DNA from: Gyrodactylus bullatarudis
Taxonomy: Eukaryota; Platyhelminthes; Monogenea; Gyrodactylidea; Gyrodactylidae
Length of the DNA stretch: 64,000 nucleotides
Reading direction: 5' to 3'
Assembly (NCBI GenBank): GCA_012064415.1
Contig: SSNU01000244.1
Span: forward strand, 1 to 64,000
The notes below the pieces were generated by a model. It ran no database searches. It was not told the DNA's origin and saw nothing but the letters and a program-made list of their open reading frames with translations. Shown piece by piece: positions 48,701 to 59,479 of the stretch (the stretch's first letter is position 1; each line of letters begins with the position of its first letter). Made by a program: the position numbers and the translations under genes.

Positions 48701-51700
48701 AATAGACGGCCAGTCCCAGTTGAAGTGAAGACACCTCTAATCACCCCAGAACAGAAACAAGTGAAAAAGGCTGAAATTGAGGACATCTTGGCCAAGGAAT
48801 TCAGCAATACTGTTGACATTACGCCGAAAACCAGACCGAATAGTATGTTTATCCTTTGTTAATTTCTTTTCTATTAACTTCTGAAATCATTTTCCGATAA
48901 TTGGAAAAATAAGCAGGTATTAAATTCAAGTACTCCTTTTGTCTAGTTTATTTAACTAGCTGAATAATTTTTACAGCGCTTTTAATGAAGCAACAACCTC
49001 CTCCAATTACCAGGAGAAAAAGTAAATCGAGGTTACTAACAATTGGTTATTAAAAAAACAGTTTTCCAATTAAACCAACTGTGTATTGTTTATTAATTCT
49101 TATATTACTTCTCATCTTAGATGACACGGATAAGACTGTTGTGGAAGAGGAAATAATTCAGCCTATTCAGAAGAAAAGGAACGCTAAACAACCCACGCCT
49201 GATAATCTTGACAACAGTGAGTTCACCTCTTCATTCAGAAATTATTATGAGGTCAATTCTTGAAAAGAAAGAATCAAAAATCCTTATTGTATAGCTAATT
49301 GATATGAAGTTGGGAATCTATGATTTTTACAGAAATCTCGATATTTTCATCAAGAATTCGAATTTGTTAAAGATTTACTGGAATTCTACTCATGCTGCCC
49401 ACTTTTACCATTTGAAGAAAAAAAATCTGAAAAAATGGGAATTTGAAAAATGACCATATTTTTCATAAAAATAATTTTTTTCAGAGTTCTTTCCTTCAAA
49501 TGGTAAAAGTGGGCAGCATGAGTAAGATTCCAGGAAATCTTTAACAAATTCAAATTCTTGATGAAAATATCGAGATTTCTGTAAAAATCATAGATTCCCA
49601 ACCTCATATCAACCAACTTTAGATTGATTAATAAACTCTTCTCAATATCTTTCCCTTTTTTCAGATGATCTCATACAACCTGTTAAACAAAATGGTGAGT
49701 AATACTCTCTCCTCTTCTATGTCATAGTCATACATCTAAGAAATTATCCGTGTAGCTTAATTTTTGCAACATTTAAAACCATTAATTCATTATGCATTAA
49801 AGAAGTCGAATTTTTGAGTTTCCCCAACCATAACTTCTTTATCAAAAACTAAGCATATTTCTTATAACTTTTATTTTTTCAAATTTTTTTCTGATATACA
49901 AAAATTAAAATTTTTAATGAATCATAAAGATTTTCATAAATTAATTTAAAAATTTTGGTTTTCTCATACGCATGAATCCCATTTTCCCAAAATTCTTTAA
50001 AACGAATTAAAATTTTCAGAAAAGCCTGAAGATAAGGAGATTTCAATAAATATAAGAATAATTTCCATCCGAAAAGTCACACAGATTCCCGAAAAAGTTT
50101 AATTTTCAAATGAGATTTTGTATATCAGATCAGAATTTAAAATATTTAATTCAAGTGGTTTTTAAAAGAATTATTTGGCCAAGATTGTCCCATTGTGATC
50201 TGATGTTTCTGAATGAGGAAAAATGTGAATTATTTCCTCGAATGAACCCATCTTTTATACAGATTAATTGATTTCAGAATGTAGTTGACTTATGAAGTTT
50301 ATTTCAAGATTTTACTCTTTACTAAAATCAATATTCTTTTCACCCATTTACACAATCAAATGGTAAATTTACTCATCATCTTTACATGTATACTCCAAAT
50401 TCATGTTGTCCCAATGATATCATACACCCTTTTGTTTATTATCTATTATTTTTCAAAAACCCTCTCTTTATTATTATTCCAATCCTCGTGTAGTTCTCAA
50501 GTCCGGGGAACCTGAAAGTTATCTCATCTCAGACTATGGTGAAGAGGCTGTTAGAAAATCTCAAATTAATTATCCTCCCAAAAGTTGGTAGTTTTAATCA
50601 AAACATTGAGCATGTTTTTACCAAATTCCTTGAGATTAGATTAGGCTTTCTAGTGAATTCCATATCTAGCTTTTTCTGTTTTAAGAATGCATGCCTCAAA
50701 CACTATAGAGTTGTGTTGTTTCTGCATGTAGAGACTTCCATACTAAAAAGAGAATCACTCTAACCTTTTAATTTTTTCTTTAAAAAATCTTAAAAATTCC
50801 CTTATTTTTCTAGCCAATATGATGGAGATAGGTGATCCGAAAGGTGAGTCATTTCCATGTTAAATTTATCAAAATTTATTTTATCTTCTTTCTGGTTTAG
50901 TCATTTCAAAGAATACTGCAAGCAAACTAGAATCGAACAATAACAATAGCAGTGATCAAGGTATGTTTTTCTATTGACCATCTCTTGTTTTTGGTGATTT
51001 AATATATCCCCCAAAGGGTATATCTCTCTCTAATTCACGCATGTTTAATTTATCTTACACATTTGAATGCTAAATTTCATGTTTTTTTCTTTTCATTAAA
51101 AATATTTTCAAAAATACTTGAGAAATTTTTCTTGAAATCAATCTCAATCACAAAGACACACATGAGAATGCGATTTGCAAAATGTACTCTCAACTGAATG
51201 CAAAAGAGAGTAATAATTGAGGTCACACAAACGCATTCAGGTTATCTTTACTTTTGATCTAAAGATTCATTCATCTTGAATTTTCTTCAAGCGAGAATTC
51301 ATTTACCGCCATTCATTTTGCACATTCTCGATAAATTGTATTGACTCTGTGGGCAGCTCTATAAATGTTAGCCTCTAACCTTCTCCTAACTGCAGAGTTT
51401 TGATTTATTTCCATTCCTGAAATGTGACTCATTTTGCATGCCACAAAATCTTATTTGATTGACTAAAAAGATCCTTAATTCTAATCGTTTTAAAAATCTA
51501 ATGAATCAACATTTACTCACGCCTTTATGGTACAAATGGCAGGTTGAACGAAGAAAGTGTCGAATTTTTGTCTCATGAAACTCATCGAGTTTGCGTCTCT
51601 CTGTATTTAGAAAAAGAAATTCTCATTCACATGAGCACACATTTGTAAATGCATTCAAAAACCATGAAAATACCTCACCGCGCACTCACACACCTCCTCC

Positions 51701-54700
51701 CACAGAAACACTTGTCTCTCATCCAAGAGTAACTAAGAGCACTTGATGAATATGAAAACATGTTTGAATGGTTAGTTGAAAATAATTTATTTTATTTTAA
51801 ATTTCATACCCTCTTCCCTTGAAATTGTTTCGAAATGAAAGATAAAACGTGTTGTAAGAAAGGGTGAAATTTAGTCTTTAAGATAATGATTATTATTATC
51901 CATTTTACACTATATTTTTGAAATTGTTTTTTATAAATATCCTAGTATTATTAATCTTGAAACCAGTACAAGACTAGTAAATCCTTATTATGGTAAACAT
52001 GAAATTTTCCAACAAATAAATTTCATCTGAATAAGAGAGGGAATGATGTCGCTTTAAGCTACATAAAATACCTCCCATTTTACAGTAACACGAGTTACTT
52101 GGCAGTTTTTAGTACTCAGAGGATTTCCTACTGCAGTTGATCGTACTGAAAGTTTTTTTTCTTGACTCTTAAATATTTTTAATCTTCCCATTGATAGAAC
52201 CTTCCAATAAAACCAGATTTCCAGGAAAATTGATCGCTTTTCCAAAAGCTGCTGTAGAAGAAGTAGCTTTGATATCAGGATTTTATGAAACATTTTTAGC
52301 TCTTCGAGCTTGAATCAGACCATGACTCCATGGTTTTCTCTCGAAACCTGACAAATCTCTATTTGATTCGTTGTTTTGTTATCGGAAGATTGTACAAAAA
52401 AATGTAATTGAATCTAGTGATAATGTCTTGAAAATTAGACAAGAGCAGTATGAAATTAGTAAATCCTTAAAATTTAAATTATTTTAAGGTTTTATTATAC
52501 TTTTTTAGGTCTATTTCGTACATGAGAAAAATTATTTTCGTACAAATTCACTCTTATTTTTCTACAAACGAACATTCAAGTTTGTTTATGACTAAAGTCC
52601 TTTATAGTCCCAGAGAATTTTTAATTACTAATCTACAGTTGTTTTGATGCAATTATTTTTGGTTCAGGAGTTATCGATCAAAAATTGGGTCAATTTTTGA
52701 TCCAAAAACAGACTATTTTGTATCTTAGGCAGATAGAGTTTAGGCTATTGCATATTTGAATTTTACAGGTATGATTACTCGATAAAAGTTATCTTACCCC
52801 GGGAAGAAGGTTAAAAAAAACGTTTTAAACAAAAATTAATTTTTTGAAAAATATCAACTCTCTTTGAATTAGTATAGCACGAGCTTGACGAATGATAGAG
52901 ATTTTCGCGTATTCCAGGAGATTGATAAATTTCATACCCAGATGGATGGTAAACGAAGTATTTTCCAATGCCTAAATAAATTATAATGAGTTGTCAAAAT
53001 GATATGTGATAGAAATAACCCAGTTGGACTTTAAGGGTTAATGATTATCTTTAATTTTACAAAGATTCAAGTAAGTTTGTACGAAATTTATTTTCCTCAT
53101 GTGGACCTATAAAAGGTATAGTTTTGTGCCGGTTTTAAGATTATACCTTATTTATTTTTAAAATATAATAATTTTAAGAATATGTAACTGTAACATGTAT
53201 AATCCTGTTGTGTTGCACCATTTTGATGTGTTTTTCTACTTTTTCCTTTCTCCAAAAGAGATAAATTCTTGGTTTTGTAAACATATGCTTAATCTCTATG
53301 AGTTGTAAGGAAATGGAATCAATTCTAATCAAATACTATTATGATTACTCTATTGATTTCAAGTGAAATTTCATGCAATTATACATATAACTAAAATTTT
53401 TTAATGCCTGTCTCAAATACATGCTTACACTTGCTATAGAAATAAAAAGTTGGAATGAGATTTCAACATACACACTCTCTTTCTCTTACTAGTCTGTGGA
53501 GAGGTTACATTGACATTTTTTAAATTAATTATCACAATTATCAACCATGAGCTGGCTCAGGAGTTGTCTCAGGAACATAGGTAATCCTTTTTAATACATT
53601 ATTATCCTTGTCAAAAACAACATTTCCCATTTATAGTGCATATACAGTTATTATATTCTCATTTTTATCCCGTCTACAAATGTATAGTAAACTCATCAGA
53701 GTTATTTATTGTCTGTACTCGAGGAGATAAAGAACCATTTGCATGAATTTTTTTATTTATCCCAGAAAAAAAACTCACTTATATCAATAAAAGAGTTTAG
53801 GCATGAAATGTAGATTTCACTCGCATTTGAAATTGTTTCCAAGTCTCTGTATATAAAATTGACCCTTTTTTCTTTCCAGGAGTTAAAGACAAGGAAGTGG
53901 CCGAGAAGAAGGATGTTGACGAAGATAGAATCAACAAGGTTGAGGCAAATTTCGCAAAGACCACAGCGAATACAATGGATTTGGGCGCTCTCGATGATTT
54001 CATGGCACTTGAAGATCCCAAAGTTACCAAAAAGGCTAAAGATCTCGATAAGCCAAAGGTGGTTTGCGAGGAATCAGTTGGCAAGAGACACCAAGAAAAA
54101 TGTGGTGAGCATAAAAGCACCTGGGGTAAACCCCACTACGAAGATTGTAAACCTAAGCAATCTGAAAGTATCTACGAGAATGTCACACAAGAGGATATAA
54201 TCCAAAGTGCTTCTATCTCTCAACAAAACAGTGGTGTTCCTGTAGATTTCATGAACACATTAAATGATGAATCTATCAAGATAACAGCCAAAAAAAATAT
54301 GGGCGATCAAATCGTCATGAAGACTGCCTCCAACACGCAAGCCAGTGATTTTAGTCCATCCAGCATGATGGCCGATAAGAAGGTTGTTAATCCTGCTGTA
54401 AATCCCAAGGATTTGGTCAAGAATATTGAAATGTATTCCTGTCGTCTACATGGCAAATCGGATAATCCAGACTTTTGTCGTGAATGCATGAGAATTGCCG
54501 AAGAGGATATGAAAAACCATGGTGACGACCAAATGATGGGCTGTGCTGCTCCCATTTGCGGTGAGCACAAATCAACATGGGGAAAGACTGCTGAAGAAGA
54601 TCATTCACACCACACGCACCACCAAGAGCAGAAGCATAAGCCTGAGGGTCCGATTAGTCCACAAAGTCTCGTGATGACTAAGAACTCAGGTTCAAAGATT

Positions 54701-57700
54701 GGCCCTTCTTCCCTTTCATCTCATTCCATTGACTTGATGCCAGAAATCAAAAAGACTGAGGTTACCAGTGTCAAGATGGCTCCCGAAAAGCATATAGAAC
54801 CAAAAGTAAACGTAAGAGAGATGGGATCTCTAGATATGATGGAAACTAAAAAGCTAAATAGTAATGAATTCATAACGGCCACCACAGTCCCTTTAAATCA
54901 AGCTAGCACAAATGTTAATTTTAAAGATTTGGCTTCTATCGATATAATACCTGAAAAGAAGGTTTTGACACATGAAACCAACTTTGGCGATCAAATCGTC
55001 ATGAAGACTGCCTCCAACACGCAAGCCAGTGATTTTAGTCCATCCAGCATGATGGCCGATAAGAAGGTTGTTAATCCTGCTGTAAATCCCAAGGATTTGG
55101 TCAAGAATATTGAAATGTATTCCTGTCGTCTACATGGCAAATCGGATAATCCAGACTTTTGTCGTGAATGCATGAGAATTGCCGAAGAGGATATGAAAAA
55201 CCATGGTGACGACCAAATGATGGGCTGTGCTGCTCCCATTTGCGGTGAGCACAAATCAACATGGGGAAAGACTGCTGAAGAAGATCATTCACACCACACG
55301 CACCACCAAGAGCAGAAGCATAAGCCTGAGGGTCCGATTAGTCCAAAAGACTTTTTCACCCATCAGAATATTGGGCCAGATTCAATGCCGTCATACTCTG
55401 TTGACCTCAAACCAGAAAAGAAGACCGATTCGCCCAAGTTTAAAGGAGATGCAGCGTTCTTTGTCCCGTCAGAGGTTATCAAGGAGCATATTCGTCATGA
55501 TTCTGTGAAAGATCCCAAATTACAGCCCAAGACCTCAGCTGATATTCTGCCTACATCCACTAATGACTTAACTAATATTAGTCAAGAGGAAATTCGTATT
55601 AAACAGTCGGACTCAGTCCTTCTTCCATCTCAATTCAAGGAGCAAAATAAACAAATCTTTGAAGATATCATTCAATTCCAAGAGCATTCTGGTGTTGAAT
55701 CCTCAATCTTGCCAGGCATTAAACCCAAAGTACCAGCCACTCAATTTCATGTTTGCAAACTTCATGGACGCTTTGATAATGTAGACTACTGTCCTGATTG
55801 CCGATCAAGAGATGCTAGTCCTTCAACCAAGGTTTCATCATCTCCAAAGATTGAAACAGCCTACATATCTCAGCCCACAATACCCTCCAACGCTGATATT
55901 AGCAAGATTACAAAAGTTGAGCACAATAGTCCTGTCATGGCTAATCTCAAGGGTGGTGATCTTCTCCCCTCTTACACTTCTCAGCTTGCCAATGAGCCAA
56001 TCAAGTCACACGAAGTTATTGCTTCTCACAATATCGAGGGCTCCAATATCAACCTTCAATATTCCCCTGGGATATCTGTCCTGTTGCCCTCTGAAACAGT
56101 GCATCCTATCGAGAGTGTCCCAATCGCTGCTGGCCTTCCTTATTCGGCTGATGAGACAAAAATTCGACACTCTCCTGCCTACGAGGAGCCTACTATGCCC
56201 TCGACTAAATCTCAACCTTTATTTACTAAAAATCTTCCCACTGAGGGATCTCCATTCCTCGGTAATCTTCCCTCCTCTTCAGACTTTACTCTTTCTTCTC
56301 CCCTAGATTCCAAGGCAGCTATGAACTTGGTCATGGAAGAAATACCCATGCCAAAGAATTATCCTATTTGTGGTGAACACGAGTCGACCTGGGGTCAACC
56401 ACAGGGCGCTGACTGCCATGAGGATAAACATCATTCCGAGGACATAACAAAGCCTTCTTCAAAACTCAAAGGTATGTCTCTCCTCTATTATTCATTCATC
56501 ATTATAAAAACTTTTAATTCTACCCCCTCCTCTCCTCTTTCGTCTACCCTCAAAATCTGTAGTTATCTCCATCAATGAATTGAATTTTCAGTTTAGATTC
56601 AATCCCCCCCCCTAGTTAATATGTATTCTATATCAAGAAATCGAATTCGATCAAGATTCTTTGTAATCTCGAGTTTTTTGAACTTTGAGTTGAGATTTTT
56701 TGTTGATCACGAAGTGAGACAAGAATCAAAAGTTGATTTTCAGGATCACTATTAGTCAAAAAATCAAATATGCTGAATCAGATTTTTAAGAATCACCTCC
56801 ATCATCTTGTAAAAATCCAATTCTGATTTCTTGATCATTTTTACTGCTTGAAAATCAATGATATTTCGAGGATCCTTGAAAAATAACGAATTTATCACAA
56901 ATTTTACGGTTCAAAAAATTTGTCGCCATAATTTTCATAAAAATTATTTTTTCCTCACACGGTGATCAAATTGGATTTCTTGAGGAAAAAAATTGAGAAT
57001 TTTGTAGAAATCATAAATTACCATCCCCATATTTTTTACTAGCTTTGGATAAGGCAAACCTCACGAAAGGATTAATTGCTGTTATCGTTACATGGAGTCT
57101 ACGCGTGTTTTTTTCTTCTATTACACACACGTACAAATATCTTTATACTTTAGTACATGTAAAGAAAGGAATAGCAAATATACAATACATTATAATGCAC
57201 ACATACCAAGTTACAGTCAGGTATCCTATGATGATTAAGAGTTAAAATCAATTTTGGGAAATTCTCACTGCTTCTATCCATCTCTTACTCATTACATTTC
57301 TTTGTATTTTTTATTCTTTGTAGACTTTTTCGTCATCAATTTTCCCCATTGATGATGAACATTTTGTTGAGGATATATACTTTATATCCTGCAAGGGACT
57401 AAATAATAGTATCCTATATATACAAACATACACGAACACGACTAGTTCATTGGTACATTTGTATGAATGAGAAAGGGCAGTCATGAATGAATGTGAATCA
57501 CTCATATGAAGACTACAAACTGTATAATCATTCATCATAATTATAATAAGCAGTAGTAGGCACTACTCATCATCATCATCACCTCTTTGGAGGATTAGTA
57601 ATCCATGTTAAAAGGAAGAAAAGAGGAATGAAAATCGTTTATTCCTCTGGAAAGCATCAACAGACAATCAATATAATCACGTCTCTCTCTCTCTCTGCCC

Positions 57701-59364
57701 GCAATCTCTTTAACAATTTTCTCATGATAGAAATGGACTCATTCGATCGTTTAATTTCCCTACAACTTTTATTTATCTTTAGCATTCTTCTCACGTCGCA
57801 AATCTAGTAATTAGACCAAGAATATTCCTCTACATAATACATTAATCCTTTTAACGAGTATATACTTAATTTCATCATCTTTATCATTGTAGTATATAAT
57901 AGAACATTGCTTTTCTTCTCAGGATTTTTTATTCAGGCTCCAAAGATAAGCTTGAGCATGTACAAATAATAACTTAAACTTTGTATCTATAGAATAGGAC
58001 TCATATACAGGTTTTGAGATATACTATTGGACATGAAAAGATGCCTGGCTCAGTTTGTATCTTGCCCCTCCTCTTGTAAATCAGTTTTTACACCTACAGA
58101 GTTTGAATCATTAAATTTCGATAATTTTTTGAAGAAAAGCGACACTAGTGGGATATGTTACAGTGAATTGTGTGCAAGGTTCTTCTTATTTACAAAAGAT
58201 TGGTAAGAATCCCTGCCTAATTCAGTAATTCTTACGAATTATTAGTTAATGGGGAAAATAATTTTACAATCCATTCCCTTCAATACTCCAAATTGAAGGA
58301 ACCAATCAGAAGATTTCGTTTCTTCATAAATTTTGATATATCTCCAGCCGGTGTAATAGTCTGATGAGAACTGATGAAATATAAGCTTTACTAAATATTC
58401 ACTCGTCTTCTATATCCTCTTAATGAATAGCTATTCATTAGAATTAGAAAATAATTTTAATTTTCTAGTCATATTTAGGTCTTCAACATGAATTTCTAAG
58501 ATGTTTTTTAGGAAATTTCTAAAACTTGAATGTAAACAAGATTTTGTTCATTCCCTAGCATATACAGAGCACGTTAGATATGAAAAAAATTATTCATTCA
58601 CGATTAATTACTGAATTGGGCAGGAATTCGTACGAATCTCTAGAAAATCGTGAGAATCTTTTACATGATTCACCGTAACATTTATATTACTCATGTGAAT
58701 TATAAGTTATAATTTATAACTCATTTTTGATTTACACTCATTCCTAAAGACAGTCAGGATTACCTTGAGTAGGAGGATTTCTGCTGTAATAATAATTTAT
58801 AATAATTCTACACCTCACTAACCAGTAAATTAATGACAATTCTCATGTATTCCTCTTCCTTTCATTTATTTTGTATACAAATCTAATCACGCGTATGTCT
58901 CTACATCAATCTATCAATCAATCAATTTCATGTTTTGTGTTTTATTTCTCTCTCATTCATATTCTATATATACAATATATATATATATATATATTGTACT
59001 TACTTGTACATATTTATTTGTACTAATAACAATCAATAATCTTTTACATGGATTAATAACCCCACACAAAAACTCTTTATACACCATGCTTGAGCATACT
59101 TGAAATGACTGCGTTAATGTCTCAGATATCGATAGAATACTCTTTAAGGAACGCTCAAATCATCAATTGACTCCCATTATGGAAGTGTATAGTAATGAAT
59201 CGAGTCCTGCTTCTCCCGGGACTCGAAGATACATCCGAGAACACACCTGCCACATGTCTAATAATGATGAGTCATTTGATACAATAAACACTCCTTCAAT
59301 GAATGAGTTTTTAGCTCTGGAAAGATCCATCAATTCCCAATGTAAAAATCATGACAAGCCCTAG
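25893..59364 (+). CDS. ankyrin, giant-exon isoform (32 exons)
   Basis: Membrane-skeleton adaptor that links membrane proteins (through ANK repeats) to spectrin (through ZU5). I joined 32 exons by splice signal and frame; they total 8385 nt, exactly 2794 codons plus TAG at 59362-59364, with no internal stop. Domain order: short N-terminus, about 24 ANK repeats (exons 2-9), linker (10-16), ZU5-ZU5-UPA (17-20), linker (21), death domain (22-23), small cassettes (24-30), giant tail (31), C-terminus (32). This is the complete canonical ankyrin order. Exons 10-13 and 22-31 all start and end in phase 1 and are multiples of three, so each can be skipped without frameshift. The start at 25893 gives a 15-residue first exon before a 33-nt intron. 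Exon limits are given in the part entries below. Confidence 0.93.
28951..29374. mobile_element. TIR element (family E) in ankyrin intron 6
   Basis: Terminal inverted repeats of 60 bp (28951-29010 and 29315-29374) starting TTTAGAAATATGTAAGAAAA, with a single mismatch by eye. The interior of about 300 bp has no coding frame. The near-identity of the arms suggests a recent insertion. A single copy in this window. Confidence 0.8.
31199..36799 (+). CDS. ankyrin exons 10-16: linker between ANK and ZU5
   Basis: Exons 31199-31330, 32111-32218, 32945-33031, 34479-34562, 36061-36143, 36210-36310, 36740-36799. No domain; acidic, Ser/Thr- and Asn-rich sequence with pieces such as [14 protein letters not shown] and [10 protein letters not shown]. 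Exons 10-13 are all phase 1-1 and 132, 108, 87 and 84 nt, so they are natural cassettes. Their reality rests on consensus splice signals and on keeping the frame into ZU5; exon 13 ([14 protein letters not shown]) is the least certain. Confidence 0.75.
33309..34404. mobile_element. hairpin/MITE element, family D, in ankyrin intron 12
   Basis: The left end AAAGCTAGTTGAGATGAAGA and the right end, read inverted, AAAGCTAGTTGACATGAAGG, match each other and the ends of the element at 3818-4354. About 1.1 kb, no coding frame. Confidence 0.65.
34925..35155. mobile_element. MITE family A (copy 2), left end lost, in ankyrin intron 13
   Basis: Ends in CTATAGGGTTAA and carries CTACTCACTAGTAG and the TTACGCAGGTTTCAACAACA segment shared with 10655-11015. 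Confidence 0.6.
38099..40020 (+). CDS. ankyrin exons 17-20: ZU5-ZU5-UPA supramodule
   Basis: Exons 38099-38278, 38355-38545, 38996-39524, 39589-40020. The first ZU5 opens [14 protein letters not shown]; the DAR triplet needed for spectrin binding in vertebrate ankyrins is conserved. It is followed by [11 protein letters not shown], and by [17 protein letters not shown]. The second ZU5 is in exon 19: [17 protein letters not shown] and [13 protein letters not shown] [21 protein letters not shown] follows in exon 20: [28 protein letters not shown] and [14 protein letters not shown]. Length and order match the family, so spectrin binding is probably retained. Confidence 0.93.
40673..41871 (-). 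mobile_element. mariner transposon with both TIRs, transposase broken
   Basis: Terminal repeats TTAGGTTGCGAGAAAA at both ends (40673 and, inverted, ending 41871), flanked by TA on each side, the mariner target duplication. The transposase is on the minus strand: [14 protein letters not shown] then, in another frame, [20 protein letters not shown] (first catalytic Asp), [10 protein letters not shown] (second), [13 protein letters not shown] (third). Lesions: a frameshift near the N-terminus, an in-frame TGA at about 41044, and a length change of -4 nt between the second and third Asp. It lies antisense in ankyrin intron 20. Clean ends suggest it could still be mobilised if a related transposase were supplied; the protein itself is dead. 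Confidence 0.9.
42662..42919. mobile_element. MITE family A (copy 3, inverted) in ankyrin intron 20
   Basis: Begins TTAACCTTACCGAGGAGAC and ends GAAAGGGTCAAAG, the reverse complement of the family A ends. The central CATCTACTAACAAGTAGATG corresponds to the family palindrome. Confidence 0.65.
43282..43457 (+). CDS. ankyrin exon 21: linker before death domain
   Basis: 176 nt encoding [17 protein letters not shown] and a Ser/Gln/Asn-rich stretch. It enters in phase 2 after exon 20 (3.26-kb intron with mariner and MITE) and leaves in phase 1. [13 protein letters not shown] resembles the conserved UPA-to-death linker (CHLNITMP in vertebrates) only loosely. Confidence 0.75.
46494..47105. mobile_element. 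hairpin/MITE element, family C, in ankyrin intron 21
   Basis: The left arm AAATTGGTTGATGTAGGAAG ... ACATGTTAAAGATTTTTTGG and the right arm AAATGGTAAAAGCAGGCAAC ... CGCAACTTCATAAATTAAT match the family C ends and interior. Confidence 0.65.
47953..48542 (+). CDS. ankyrin exons 22-23: death domain
   Basis: Exons 47953-48141 and 48414-48542. The frame reads [19 protein letters not shown], then [18 protein letters not shown] [21 protein letters not shown], then [13 protein letters not shown]: the six-helix ankyrin death domain (W at the ERVG position, L-x-x-W-K in helix 5, ATG-x-x-L ... LG before helix 6). The two exons are phase 1-1 and 189 and 129 nt, so a splice form without the domain would stay in frame. 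Confidence 0.9.
48615..50960 (+). CDS. ankyrin exons 24-30: small phase-1 cassettes
   Basis: Exons 48615-48842, 48977-49021, 49121-49216, 49665-49694, 50494-50538, 50814-50843, 50901-50960. Sizes 228, 45, 96, 30, 45, 30 and 60 nt, all multiples of three and all phase 1-1. Products include [28 protein letters not shown] and basic or acidic linkers. Two exons of 30 nt are microexons. They are supported by AG/GT signals and by frame closure into the giant exon; the individual 30-nt ones are the least certain. Confidence 0.65.
49293..49621. mobile_element. perfect-arm hairpin element, family C, in ankyrin intron 26
   Basis: Arms 49293-49406 and 49492-49621 are nearly perfect inverted repeats (AAGTTGGGAATCTATGATTT and its reverse complement) around a loop of about 85 bp. 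The pre-mRNA of this intron would fold into a long double-stranded hairpin. Confidence 0.8.
52629..53041 (-). repeat. dispersed repeat family B (copy 2, inverted) in ankyrin intron 30
   Basis: Reverse complement of the repeat at 13186-13595: ATGTGATAGAAATAACCCAG and CGATAAAAGTTATCTTAC are shared. Ends GGACTTTAAGGGTTA. Confidence 0.65.
53880..56471 (+). CDS. ankyrin exon 31: giant tail exon with Cys/His modules
   Basis: One 2592-nt exon (864 codons), phase 1-1, open throughout. It sits after the death domain, so it is not an exact positional equivalent of vertebrate ankyrin-B/G giant exons, which precede the death domain. The product is low-complexity, rich in Ser, Pro, Lys, Asp and His, with no membrane segment. 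It holds seven 16-residue modules of the form C-x2-H-x8-11-C/H: four of type CGEHxSTWG (about 54103, 54556, 55240, 56371) and three of type C-[RK]-L-H-G-x-x-DN-x-D-[FY]-C-x2-C (about 54439, 55123, 55754). A 360-bp block is duplicated inside. I know no family for the modules; the spacing suggests metal binding. Confidence 0.88.
54302..54661 (+). repeat. internal tandem-type duplication, first copy
   Basis: 360 bp (120 codons) that recur at 54986-55345, offset 684 bp, with no difference seen by eye. It encodes one C-x2-H-x8-C-x2-C module, one CGEHKSTWG module and a His-rich [10 protein letters not shown] stretch. Confidence 0.9.
54986..55345 (+). repeat. internal tandem-type duplication, second copy
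   Basis: Identical by eye to 54302-54661, in the same frame and orientation. The 324 bp between the two copies is unique. Confidence 0.9.
56650..57045. repeat. family C hairpin relic in ankyrin intron 31
   Basis: Diverged copy: GAATCAAAAGTTGATTTTCA, CTTGAAAATCAATGATATTT and a degenerate right end near ACCATCCCCATATTTTTTAC. Arms no longer pair well. Confidence 0.45.
58970..58995. repeat. TA microsatellite
   Basis: Run of TA dinucleotides in ankyrin intron 31. Confidence 0.8.
59126..59364 (+). CDS. ankyrin exon 32: C-terminal exon
   Basis: Acceptor CTCAG at 59125, entered in phase 1. It encodes 79 residues ([44 protein letters not shown]) and TAG. Exact frame closure of all 32 exons supports it. 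A polyadenylation signal lies 110 nt after the stop. Confidence 0.8.
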
Positions 59365-59473
59365 TTATACACTCACATTACGTAATAATTTTATTTAAAA
59401 CTTTTTCTGTCCTAATAATTCTCGTTCATCTATTTTCTCTGTAACATTACATGGGAACTCTGTTTTATTTTCT

Positions 59474-59479
59474 AATAAA
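59474..59479 (+). terminator. candidate polyadenylation signal of ankyrin
   Basis: AATAAA followed by a GT-rich stretch (TTTTTGTGTGTTTAG), the usual downstream element. Confidence 0.5.

Noticed and set aside
52054..52293. 79-codon minus-strand frame in ankyrin intron 30
   Set aside because: An alternative frame nearby hints at an old retrocopy, but stops interrupt it and I recognise no family.
54307..55292. Pairs of identical minus-strand frames (87 and 63 codons) in the giant exon
   Set aside because: They are antisense shadows of the duplicated 360-bp block; the plus frame is open for 864 codons and spliced in frame with ankyrin.
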